From Paralichthys olivaceus (taxonomy: Eukaryota; Chordata; Actinopteri; Pleuronectiformes; Paralichthyidae), in NCBI RefSeq assembly GCF_024713975.1, contig NC_091094.1, positions 12,509,001 to 12,573,000 of the forward strand: a stretch of 64,000 nt of DNA, written 5' to 3'. Made by a program: the position numbers and the translations under genes. Numbering within the stretch: the stretch's first letter is position 1; the number at the start of each line of letters is the position of its first letter. The notes under the pieces were generated by a model. It did not search any database. It saw only the letters and a list, made by a program, of their open reading frames with translations, and had not been told where the DNA came from. Below, in pieces: positions 10,783 through 21,124 of this stretch.

Positions 10783-11847
10783 TTTACCAAACCAAGTCCT
10801 CTTCTTCAAATAATCTGATGAACCTGAAATGAAAGAAAGACATTGGGATATACATAAATAGCTCAATTAATGGTGTTAGTTTTTTCTAAATTTAGATTTT
10901 AGGCCACTACAAGCCTCCTCAAATTCTAAGAGGGCCATTTGACTTTACAAATACTGAAGTTAAAACTAACCTCAGCGTTATCTCACTGTGCAGTGACTTA
11001 CCTGCGTGAGACACCTCCGGTTTTGAATTTATAATCACCTGGGTGCGATTAATAAAACACTCCTGCACTCAAAGACATACCGTGAGACTATAGTGATCAT
11101 TAAACAGATGTGTCGTCAGTGTGGTTTAGAAGGAGGCTGCTGGTTGAGGTACAACTGGAATGTGTTTCCTTTCACCGATGGGTGTGTCACCTACTTTGCC
11201 TCCCGACTGACATGAAGCACTATAAAAAACGAGCTCTTCTCTGTAGGATACAATACTGATCAACAGCTCCATAAAACACTCCCTTCAAAAAAATGTGTCA
11301 TTGTTAAATAAGCATCTCTTATCATCGTATGACTATTTATTAGACGGTGTTAGTTTAACATACTTAAAATAACGTACTTGAAAATGTGCGTAACGTTAGG
11401 TTTCAACGTTTAAGTGTCAGCACTGGAACCACACTCCAATGCTAAGGCGAGCTAGCAAACAAAGTACCGTCGCGCGGTGTCGTTAGCTTGTGCGTAGAGA
11501 CTTCCGGGTAGCGTTAGATTTCGTTTTCACCCTTTAAATTATCTTAAAGCCCAAATTTCAAGCACGTAAACAAAGTCCAGGTGAGATATGTACTTGTGTC
11601 TAACGTGCCACACGTTCATACAGTCGGGATACACGTCTTCCCGGCAACGATGCAAACATCCGAGCTAAAATGTGGCAGCCATGGGACCTGGCGTGAAAGG
11701 CAGCTAGCAACTTTAGCATCGAGCACGACGACGCGGTTTCTGAGGAGATTTACTTTTCCGAGTCAATCATTAAACTGAGCAGCGACAGATGATACAAAAG
11801 TAGTAATGGAAACAATCAGATTAGAATATTCAACACATTTAACTCAC

Positions 11848-12200
11848 CTTTCGGTAGCTACAGCTAAATGACACTGTTGGCTGCAGATCTCACGCCGCCG
11901 TGTTCTGCTACTGCTGCTACTGCTGCTGCTGCTGATGCTAGCTTCACTTGTTGTTAGCGCCGGCGGCTGCTCGACGGAAGAGAGTCACAACTGCGCCTCT
12001 TCCGTCTTCTGCTTCTTCTTCTGAAGGTTTATTGGTGGATCGGGAAAGACGACGAGCGCTACCTGCTGTACAGGAAAGGAGAGTCAGGCCACGATACGGT
12101 AAATACAAGGTAGCACATGGACTGTATGTAGAAGTATTAACGTCACTCTCCAGCAGGTATTCTGAGAGAAAAAGTTCCTCCGGTTGCATCATTTTAACTA
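11848..12200 (-). promoter_or_regulatory. SRSF3 first (5' UTR) exon and promoter region
   Basis: A consensus donor, AAAG|GTGAGT, on the minus strand places the 3' end of a noncoding first exon at 11848. The exon lies over CpG-containing sequence with GCA/GCT triplet runs (about 11900-12010). The matching acceptor before the coding exon is at 10824. The transcription start is probably near 12.0 kb. The open frames crossing this region on both strands resemble nothing I know and look like by-products of the GC-rich composition. Confidence 0.6.
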
Positions 12201-12323
12201 AGTTTAATCAACAACTCTGGAAAGACTATTTCAAAAGTTGTTTTGTTAATGAAGGCATGGCTGGAGCCTGGAATACTTTTGTTTGGAGGATTGTGTGTTT
12301 GTTTGTTTCACTATTATGTCAAA

Positions 12324-12409
12324 ATGTATATATACCTACACATACATACATATACACACACATGCATATACACATATAAACACACACACACACACATATA
12401 TATATATAC

Positions 12410-12454
<45 letters not shown>
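12324..12454. repeat. Compound microsatellite (CA)n / (TA)n
   Basis: TA- and CA-rich steps lead into uninterrupted TA repeats up to 12454. The tyrosine/isoleucine/threonine and histidine strings translated from it are repeat artefacts. Confidence 0.97.
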
Positions 12455-12456
<2 letters not shown>

Positions 12457-12999
12457 AAAACGAAAAACCAAACGAGACAAAACAGAAAAGAACAAGATAG
12501 AAAAAAATATATATAAATTGAAGGCAACCTCATTTCCTGCTGTCCCATAGTGCATAGAACAAACTTCCTATAAGCCTAGAATACTAGGCAATAGCTTATT
12601 AGCTTGAAAAAAAGTTAAGCTTGACAATAGTGACTCATCCCGACTACACTGTAATTTGTTGAAGTCATCACACACATAAGAGGGAATTTCACATAGAGTC
12701 TACCTCTGCTTCTGATCCGGCATCGGCTGTAATAATCATAATCATTCAGCTAACACCAACCCAATCCCCCTAAATGTCAGCCACCTCAATTTTCCATGTG
12801 CATTTCCTCCCATCTCCATCACTACCTGCATCCACTGCAATCTGTTTATAGACAGGTAGAAAGACAGATACAGTAGAGTACATCATTAAACCTGATTAGA
12901 GATTTCAGAGTTACAACACCTACAGGTACAGTCACATAGATCACAAACCAAAGGAGATGAAAACACAAAGGGATGACTTTCTTCAAAACAGGTACTTAA

Positions 13000-13500
13000 T
13001 ATCTACATTAGACATATTTAGCTGATTTTTCTTCTACTACTTTTACTTTAGTATGATTTGAGATATAACTTGTATTTTTATATTTATGTATTGACAAATC
13101 TACTTAAAAACACCACCAAAAGAGGGAGGTTAAGAAAATTGACAAACAAAGAAACAAAATTTAGTCATGTAAAAGTACCACAATCATTTTTCTGCTTGAG
13201 TAAAAGTATGTGCTTGTTTTTGAATATACATACATAGCTATCAATAGTAAAAGTACTTGCAGCGTGTGACCTATTGCAGTGGTCTGCTACATCAATATGG
13301 TTGAGTCCTGCGGTGGTGTTTTCCCACCCATCTTGATGTTTCTTCACCAGTGAGAACCTGCAAATGAATCTACTTGAGTTAAGTAAATATACTGTGTTAC
13401 ATCGCACCAGTGCACAACAGGTACTTTTAATTCAATTATATTTGGTAAATATATGTGATTCTTCTCCTTTTGTACTTTTACCTAAGTAGGATTTTAAACC
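13000..13500. repeat. Fragments of a dispersed GTACTT-rich teleost repeat
   Basis: Phrases such as TTGAGTAAAAGTA, AGTAAAAGTACTTGCAG and TTTTACTTTAGTA recur here and resemble a common fish interspersed repeat rich in (AA)GTACTT. The copies are degraded and the boundaries approximate. Confidence 0.4.
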
Positions 13501-15377
13501 TTTATTGTCATTGTGTCAAGTACTATGAAATTGGATTGGACCTTGCCAGTGCACATGTTGAAACCAATAATCTATGTGAACAAAATATCACATAGAGATA
13601 AGAATAGATAAAACAAACCCATATTGCACATTCACTCTGTCATCACATTGCACATGCACTTGCTTGCCAGTACAGATAGTATGCCATGTTGTAATTTTAT
13701 GTGTAATGTTGACATGAAATACAAACTTTCTTTCTGCAGTTTGACCTTAAAAACAGAAAACAGTTCCTGTCAGCCATTTAGGTTGTGCTGGAACAAAATT
13801 AAATCAACAGTGCTGGAGGGTTATTGCTCAACAGGAGACAAGCGACACCACAAACGACCCCTTGTAACTGTTGAGGTATGTGGTCAGATACACTACATGC
13901 ACTTCCTGCATAGAGACACATTCAAGAAGTTGTGCTAAGCAGAGGAGAAATGTAAGTATGGACATTTCTGTGCGTCTCTGACCATGAACCCAACCTGTCG
14001 GGACACACGTGCTGCAAACACTTGCAGATAAATCGTTTGTCGTCACACCAGCTCTGAACTCCAATTTCTTTATTCCTTGTTCAAATTTTAGAGTAATGAT
14101 GCAACCTGATTGTCAAACATTTCTTTTGTAAGCCAAATAATCACACAGTGTTGTGTGTAGTAATTGCTTAGCTATTTCTGGAAATATTTAGGACAGAGTT
14201 AAAAATGTAATTGTATGAATTGAAAATTGTCACAGAGCAGTTAGTCACAAACAGGTCTCAGTGATTTATGATTGCCTGTCATGACAGATGTAATTGCTAC
14301 TTGCTCGGCTTCCCTGTAACAGTTACCAGCTCATTTAATGAAGAATAATCACCCTCATTTACACCAGTTAGATTGGAGTGATTCTGCAGGAAGGAAATAA
14401 GTTATTCAATATTTTATTGTTCTAATAAATAAATAAATGACTAAATCTATAAAATAAATTAAACTACTACTACTTCAAATAATAATAATAGTAAAAAAGT
14501 TGTTCCTGTTATATACAGTAGTCTCACTTAGCTTAACTGTTTATTAGGTGCATCCAGTGAAAACTAATGCAGCCTAATGTAATTGGCCCTAAATTCCACA
14601 ACACTCGGTTTTTGTTAAAACAGTTTCAGAGATATGTTCAATCAACTGTATGATCATTTTGCAGGAAGTAGTCTGTGATGATGTTGAATACTATTGCGGG
14701 AAACCAATGTGTTCTTTTCCCTCCACATTTATACCACAGAGGGTATAGGCAAAGTAACAGAAACAAGTCTCTGTGAAAGCAAAAGTGATTTTTTCGGGAT
14801 TTATGAGGAGAAGTGCAACATAAAAACATTCTGTCAACACCAATCGCAGTTACAGAGAAGAATCATATTATGTGACCATGTTTTTCAATGTTATCTGTGA
14901 GAGTACAGATTGAATACATGTGTCATTTCCCCTGGTTAACGCCTCAAAAGTTTCCTTTGTTCAAAATCATGTTTATTTGCAATTATTGTAAAGTTACGAA
15001 CATCAAGGTTATAAACAATTGTTAAGTGGTGTCCAGGATTATACAAACAAAACATTACAGTAATAGTAGTAATGAAATACAGCCGGAGTGAAATAATGTT
15101 AGTGTTTGAACTGTAGCATAAACGGAAAGAAATGTCAGACAAAGAGTCAGGAGGAGCCACACATCTGGAAGTCTTTCACCCCTTTAATCTGACTGTGTGT
15201 CCATCATGCATGACAGTGATCCAGTGCCAAGGACTCAAATCACTGTCGTGTGGGGGTAAACATTCGTAGAAAAGCGAATCCAATGAAAAAGTACGTCAGA
15301 TGACATTAACAAACGAACACAGGCCACTGTTATTTCCAAGACCATTAAGTGGATTCAAACCCCTGTTGTCTGAATCT

Positions 15378-15790
15378 AAGTACATTTACTCAAGAAATGT
15401 ACTTAAATACAACTTTTCTGTCACTTAATCCATCAGATTAATTACATTTCGAGAAATACATACTTCAAACCCACTACTATGGTATGTTGGTATGTGAAAA
15501 CTATATTTAGTAGTTACTTTGCAGATTGAGATTCTACATGGATTACATATGATTATAGTTCTTAGTCATAATCCAATACTATATTATATAATAACACTGA
15601 CAGAGGGCATTCTACTTTTATAATTTAACAATTATTATTAACATATTACGTGCATTTTCCCATGATACTGGGTTTTAAACTTTCAAATTTTGAGGTTAAT
15701 ACTTGTTTATTTATGTATTTTACAGTGTTGTACTGCTGCATTGACTTTTGTAAACTATCTAAATACCTCTTTCACCTCTGAGTATTTTAA
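15378..15790 (+). repeat. Dispersed GTACTT-type teleost repeat, degraded copy
   Basis: It begins with AGTACATTTACTCAAGAAATG and includes TAGTTACTTTGCAGATTGAG further on, phrases typical of a widespread fish interspersed repeat. No coding potential. Confidence 0.5.
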
Positions 15791-16613
15791 ATTGAATCAT
15801 TTATCTCCTTAATCAGATTTTTATAAAGTCATCATAACTGATTAAAAGGAGGGAAAAACAGTTTTAGTAATACAATAGAATCATTCAACATTCAAGCTGA
15901 TGTGATGAAGAGATTCCTCCTGTTAGTGACTGTTTCACCATGTTTCTCCTCATCAGCAGCAGCGAGGAATCATTCATTTAGGGCCCTTGGCAGACACAGT
16001 GGTAAAGAACTCGTACTTCAAGGGGGCAAAAGTTCACGGATAAAAGGGATCACTCAGGAGATTACTCCCATGTACGTAACAAGGATGCCTAGAACACAAA
16101 CAAAGAGCATTATGTTGCTCAGCTTTATTTTCATCGCGGCCCTCAGAGTTTGCTGCCTTATTTTCCACTAGTCTTTTCAAAATCAACATGAAGAGCTAAG
16201 TTTGTTTTCTTTTGTATGTACCCCCCCTGCTGCCGTACGATTCCCCTTTTAGCTGTCGTAAATGAAACATCCTTTTTTTTCATGCATCCACTCAGGGCAG
16301 TGTTTTTCAATCAGATTAGTACAGCACATTCTGTTCTGTTTCACTTCCTGATGACTGTGCAGCCTGTATCCCTGCATGAACTCACCCGCGTGCTTCTGGT
16401 TACACCAAGACACTCATTCAGACAGAAGCCCTCTTGCAGCTGCCTGTTAGATTTTAATACTACAGACAATATTCAGTAAATGTGTGTAGGCAAATATGAA
16501 GAGTGCCAACTGTTTATTGGTTTATTATAAGAAAGAATACAAAAGAGAAAACTAATATAGAAAAGCAGTAAGTTGCCCTGAAGCCAAGTCAAACAGTATA
16601 AATCTATACACAT

Positions 16614-16645
<32 letters not shown>

Positions 16646-17999
16646 TTGAAAAACATATTCATTACAGCCTTTGTAAAAGCTGATTTAACTAATAGTTTTC
16701 TACCAGACTGTTGATTTCACTGGAACAGAAACAAGATGCTTGTGGTGTTTCAGGAAGGAAGACAACAGCTCAGGCCATGTGTCAATACAGAAATCTATTC
16801 ATACATGTGAGTTCAGCTCAGGTCACTTGTGTTCACAATCGTCCACAAAGCTACCAGGCCACCGCAGCTCAGACCAGGGTTTGAGAAAACAAACATGTCC
16901 CTGCCTGAGATAGAGTCAACTGTTTTTAGTGAATTCAAAGTAAAAAAAAAAAGTCAGTATATGTATTGTTAAAAGCTTCAGGTGGGTGGTGGTGCATGAC
17001 GAGAGCTGACTGTGTTTTTAAATGACACGGCCTCGGTTGTTCTGTGTTCTGTGAATGAGAATGAAGAGATCTAATATGAGAGTGTGTATGAAACCTACTT
17101 CCAATAAGTGCTTGCACAGATAAGATTACTCAGACAACATCCCTGCGGGTCTGCAGAATCAGGTTCACTTGTGTTGTTATGTCACCTTTATAATTAACGG
17201 GATCATCATGTTCCCTTCAAACGCTGCCTGGCCGTCTGCCAGACGTGTGGTCAGACAGTGTCCTCACCACCTCTGATTGTGGGATTTACCCACCAGAGAT
17301 CTGCACAGGATTCGTCTGAGCACCAACAGCAGGGAATAGATGGACTCTTAGCGACTCTGTTCATACTGTCACACACCAAGAATTTGTACCATATCTTAAG
17401 GTTTTTCAACATTTTATTACAAAGATATGAAGGACATAAATACGTCCAGCAGCCATAAAACATCCTGTACTGCAAACATCGCACATGCACATAATAACAC
17501 CCAGTGCCAGCATCCTCAGACCACAAAAGCAGAAAGGCAAAGTCATAAAAATCTTTTATGACTTTTATGGGAATTTCAGCTGCTTTTGCACATTGACCCA
17601 AACTATATGTCTTATTTCAGTGAATGTGTGACTTCATCAAAGAGATTCTGGACATGAATTTTCACAATTCTGTGCAAACATTAGTGAAAAACTCTTAGTT
17701 TTAGCATAAGAGTTACAAGTTTTTCAGCCAAATACAGTGACACATTTCACAATGACAGGACTTAGTGAGAAAGACACACATAAAAACAGTATCACATGAA
17801 TATACATCAGGTGATTGTGAGGTTCTGTCTCACTGATCTTTTCTGACAGGCTGTATTAAATTAAATATTTCATTCACTAACACTGTTGCATATTAACATT
17901 TGATTTGCAAATAAAGAGCTCATCGCATAATTCTTACTTACATTACAGATTTACCATAACTCCATCTCAAACTTATATTACTTCAAGATGTCGCAAGGG

Positions 18000-18240
18000 C
18001 CATGCTTCACCGTGGGTAATACTTTCAGTGTTTATTTGTACTTTCAAGCAGACTACTGTGATATTGTAGCATTGATTGGCTATAATAACATGTTAGGTAG
18101 GAAGTAACTAAACAAATTTACTTGAAGATTGTATTTAAGTACTGTACTTGTACTTGACACACTGGCAATTTGATTGAGTATTTACATTTTAGAAAGATGT
18201 ATCTTTTACTGCATAGTAGCTGCCCCTGTTTAATGACAGG
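18000..18240 (+). repeat. Dispersed GTACTT-type repeat, degraded copy
   Basis: It contains TTTAAGTACTGTACTTGTAC and neighbouring phrases shared with the repeats near 13 and 15 kb. Boundaries approximate. Confidence 0.4.
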
Positions 18241-19015
18241 GTTATATTTGACCTACAAAATAAGAGCTTGTGAAATGTATTAGATTATATAAATGTACAA
18301 TATTGCAGGAAAGGGTTACTGCACGTCACAGATGTTTTACTTACATTTATCATGTAACACGTTGACACAGTTTAACAGTGATTCACACTGTGATTCACTG
18401 AGCAACTATCAAGCAAGATCTCAGAAACATCAGATTTGAAGTCACAAGAAATAATCAACCATCATTTATTTATTTTTGATACCGAATATAGTGAAAACGT
18501 TCATACTTTTTTTTCTTATAACGTTGCTTCCCTCTCACAAAAAGATGAATATTTGTGAAAACCGCAGTCACGTAAACACAGGTTGTTTGGGAAAAGATGA
18601 CGAATCATCCCACAGTTTAAAAAACCCCAAAAGAAAATAAAAAATATATACATCACCGAATAGCAAAAAATCATGTCTGCACACGTGTGAAAGAATATCC
18701 CTACCTGTGCATGATGCACACACGACTGTCAACAACGTCCACTTATCAACCGTGAAAAGAAATAATGAGAAAAAAGATTTTCTTTTCTCTTCTTTTTCTT
18801 ATCTTTTTTTTTAACCGACCCGTGTCAGCGCGCGTGCTACCGGGCAGCGAAGTTAGCTTTCATTTCACACACACACACACACACACGCACACACACACGC
18901 ACACACGATACGATACGTGCTGAGAGAGAGAGAGAGGACAGCCTGCTGCGGTACACTCTGTTCCCTCCCCCGGCCTGGCTCGGCACGGAACGGGTTACAG
19001 GTCAGGGTGTCTATT

Positions 19016-19030
19016 GGAACACAGTGTTCT
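19016..19030 (+). promoter_or_regulatory. Glucocorticoid response element, near-perfect (GGAACAcagTGTTCT)
   Basis: Both half-sites fit the receptor consensus RGNACAnnnTGTNCY exactly, with the 3-bp spacer. It sits at the fkbp5 promoter or first exon. Vertebrate FKBP5 is strongly induced by glucocorticoids, so function is plausible, though human FKBP5 elements are mostly intronic or distal. Confidence 0.65.
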
Positions 19031-19067
19031 CATCAACAGCGGCAGCGGCACAAGCTACAGTACAGCC

Positions 19068-19082
19068 GGAACATTGTGTTAC
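19068..19082 (+). promoter_or_regulatory. Partial glucocorticoid response element (GGAACAttgTGTTAC)
   Basis: The left half-site is a full match. The right half (TGTTAC) lacks the C of TGTNCY at its fifth base. It lies 52 bp from the stronger element. Confidence 0.35.
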
Positions 19083-19270
19083 TTTGTGGCCGCTTTCCAA
19101 GACCTGCCCTCGATGTTACACTGAACACCCTCCTCCCACTACTATACTCTCTCTCTCCCTCTCTGTCTCTCCCTCTCTCCTCTCTCTTCCTCCACTGTGT
19201 CATTTGGAAGTCTGAGCCCCACGCGGCCACTTCACCGGCACGTCCAAAAAGACAGCACCGGGATCAAGGT

Positions 19271-19402
19271 GGTGGTGGAGGAGGAGGAGGAGGAGGTGAG
19301 GAGAGAGAAAGAGAGAGAGAGGAGGGAGGGAGGGAGTGATAGAAGAAGAAGAGGAGGAGGGAGGGAGAGGGAGAGAGAGAGAGAGGAGGAGGAGGGAGAG
19401 AG
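19271..19402 (+). repeat. GGA/GA polypurine tract in the fkbp5 first-exon region
   Basis: About 130 bases almost entirely A and G on the plus strand, mixing GGA triplets and GA dinucleotides with GGGAGGGAGGGAG runs. Such tracts can form triplexes or G-quadruplexes. The Glu/Arg and Ser/Leu strings translated from it are artefacts. Confidence 0.9.
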
Positions 19403-19433
19403 ACAACAGATCCACGTAGGGAAGCACATGGAC

Positions 19434-19448
19434 AGAACATTTAGTTCC
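19434..19448 (+). promoter_or_regulatory. Weak glucocorticoid response element (AGAACAtttAGTTCC)
   Basis: The left half-site is consensus. The right half has A instead of T at its first base. It lies about 100 bp before the first-exon donor. Confidence 0.3.
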
Positions 19449-19830
19449 CGGGATGTGAGAGGAGAGAGGGCCGGGGCTTGAGCTGAGCAGACGCGGGGTG
19501 AGGACGCTGCACGGAGGCGGAGAGCAGAAGGAGCGCGCCGGGGGGACGTGAGTGTGACATGTTTTATTTTTAAAAATCTTTTATTATTCTCCTGACTTGA
19601 TGGAGCAGTTGGTGAGGACGCGAGGCTCCTCTTCGTGAATTAATGCGTGTTTTACAAATAGATTAAATATAAGACTTAATTATAAGCGTGGTTAAAGTAG
19701 CGCTATAGAAGGATATTTTTTTGTAAGTAAATGTGTTGTGTTGAAGTCGGGATCCTTTAAGATACAGGATGGTGTGGGGGCATTTAAGGTTACAGCGAGG
19801 TCCCACAGGGCTGTGGAAATAAGGGCTGAT

Positions 19831-19832
<2 letters not shown>

Positions 19833-19895
<63 letters not shown>
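19833..19895 (+). repeat. (GT)n microsatellite in fkbp5 intron 1
   Basis: About 31 uninterrupted GT units, probably polymorphic in length. Confidence 0.98.
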
Positions 19896-19898
<3 letters not shown>

Positions 19899-20426
19899 AT
19901 GGTACTTGGCTCTGGCTCCTGGTGGCGCTGGATGATGATGATGATGAGGACACCGGTTTACATCCAGAATCCCCTGAGGCTTAGGTGTATCTTCATAAAT
20001 TACAGGCTGCATCACAACAGCTTCTCAGAATTGGTAACTCTACATCACTCTGTGCTGATTCTTGCTCATTTTGAAAGCCAGCCGGGCATTACAGGATGGA
20101 TAATTGTAGCCTCCCAACAACATGAACTATGTGGGTGTCATCGTGGCTTTGAGATTTTGGAAGCTGAGGGGACATTTGGCCTCCTGACGCCGGGCGATTG
20201 GGTTGAGACAAAGTGCCAGAGGGGAATCAAACTGCTTCAGGAGTGTAGAGGAAAAACAACTTATTGGTCCAAATGCATCAAAATGAAGTGTAAAGGATGA
20301 CCATCTTCTGTTGTCGTCTCATGCTTTAAAAAAAAAAGTGATAATCAATAAAAGCAACTTAAGTTTTCTTCCCCGCCTCCTTCTTAATGCCCTGTGATGC
20401 ATTTGGCAGGTTTAAAAAAAAAAGAA

Positions 20427-20444
20427 CCCCCCCCCCCCCCCCCC
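20427..20444 (+). repeat. Poly-C run in fkbp5 intron 1
   Basis: Eighteen consecutive C bases after an A-rich run; length may be unreliable in sequencing. Confidence 0.95.
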
Positions 20445-20979
20445 AGCCTCAGACAATGCTATGCCTCAGGATGTCAGTCAGGTTGGTTGGGTCGTGCAGT
20501 GTGTTCTCACAATGCTCACATGTATGAATCAGCAGCAGAACACGGCCGTGAGGAAGTACATGCATAGATACTCTGGGTTCAGTCTGTGGATGTGGTCTTC
20601 GGTCTCACTGTGCTCTGTTCCTGCATTAGCCTGCAGGGTATCTGAGTTTAGGTACATGTTGCGCAAATGCCATCTAATCTGTGTCATAACTATCTGCAGA
20701 CGGTATCCCTCTTTATTGTGTTTATAGGGAGAAGCAAAAAAGTCAAAATTGACAAAATGAGTTAACTTTTGATTATGTGACTTTATTCATGATGGTAATT
20801 TGTCACATTATGTCTCCAATTGCTTTCTTGAATTTTGTTGATAGTAAATCTAAAGGTATGGTCACCATGACTGTTTAAAATCGGTGTTTTTATCAAAAAA
20901 AATTGAAGCTGGATCGTACGTGAAGGGGTCAGATTGGTAAACACCATCAGGCTTTGCCAGCGGGGAACCGTGAATAGAA

Positions 20980-20994
20980 GGAACATTGTGTTCA
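20980..20994 (+). promoter_or_regulatory. Intronic glucocorticoid response element (GGAACAttgTGTTCA)
   Basis: It matches RGNACAnnnTGTNCY at every position except the last (A rather than C/T). It lies 1.4 kb into fkbp5 intron 1. Confidence 0.5.
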
Positions 20995-21109
20995 GACACA
21001 CACGCGCACACACACACACAAATGCATACACATGCACAGCGAAAGACATCTAAAATGAAACCCATGAAATTCTACCGACACAGGACAAGGTGTATAAGCA
21101 CAGAGGAGA

Positions 21110-21124
21110 CGGACATTTTGTTCT
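21110..21124 (+). promoter_or_regulatory. Intronic glucocorticoid response element (CGGACAtttTGTTCT)
   Basis: A perfect right half-site. The left half deviates from RGNACA only at the first base. It lies 116 bp beyond the end of the preceding element, so the two form a pair. Confidence 0.45.

Larger units (their letters stand above)
12455..18780. other. Spacer between SRSF3 and fkbp5; no gene recognised
   Basis: AT-rich sequence with only short, unconvincing open frames. It holds a small TA microsatellite (about 16620-16646) and repeat fragments listed separately (13000-13500, 15378-15790, 18000-18240). The rest shows no recognisable exon or RNA gene. An ORF at 15902-16171 starting MMKRFLLLVTVSP has a signal-peptide-like start but no homology I recognise and no splice context. 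Confidence 0.6.
18840..19547 (+). promoter_or_regulatory. fkbp5 promoter and noncoding first exon
   Basis: The stretch is richer in CpG than its surroundings and ends in a consensus donor, GAC|GTGAGT, at 19548. This fits the 3' edge of a noncoding first exon spliced to the acceptor before 24074. It includes a (CA)n tract (18866-18906), a TC-rich tract (about 19149-19192), a strong purine tract (19271-19402) and three matches to the glucocorticoid receptor palindrome. No TATA box is obvious, so the exact start site is unknown. Confidence 0.6.

Noticed and set aside
11944..12379. Overlapping 82- and 143-codon frames at the SRSF3 promoter
   Set aside because: GC-rich 5' UTR/promoter sequence; no recognisable protein, and the region fits a noncoding first exon.
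12243..12555. Open frames rich in Tyr/Ile/Thr/His on both strands
   Set aside because: They are translations of the CA/TA microsatellite at 12324-12454.
15902..16479. Two ORFs of 87-89 codons, one with a signal-peptide-like start
   Set aside because: No homology, splice context or codon bias that I can see; expected by chance in a spacer of this size.
19197..19481. Glu/Arg-rich and Ser/Leu-rich open frames
   Set aside because: They come from the GGA/GA purine tract in the fkbp5 first-exon region; no start context or homology.
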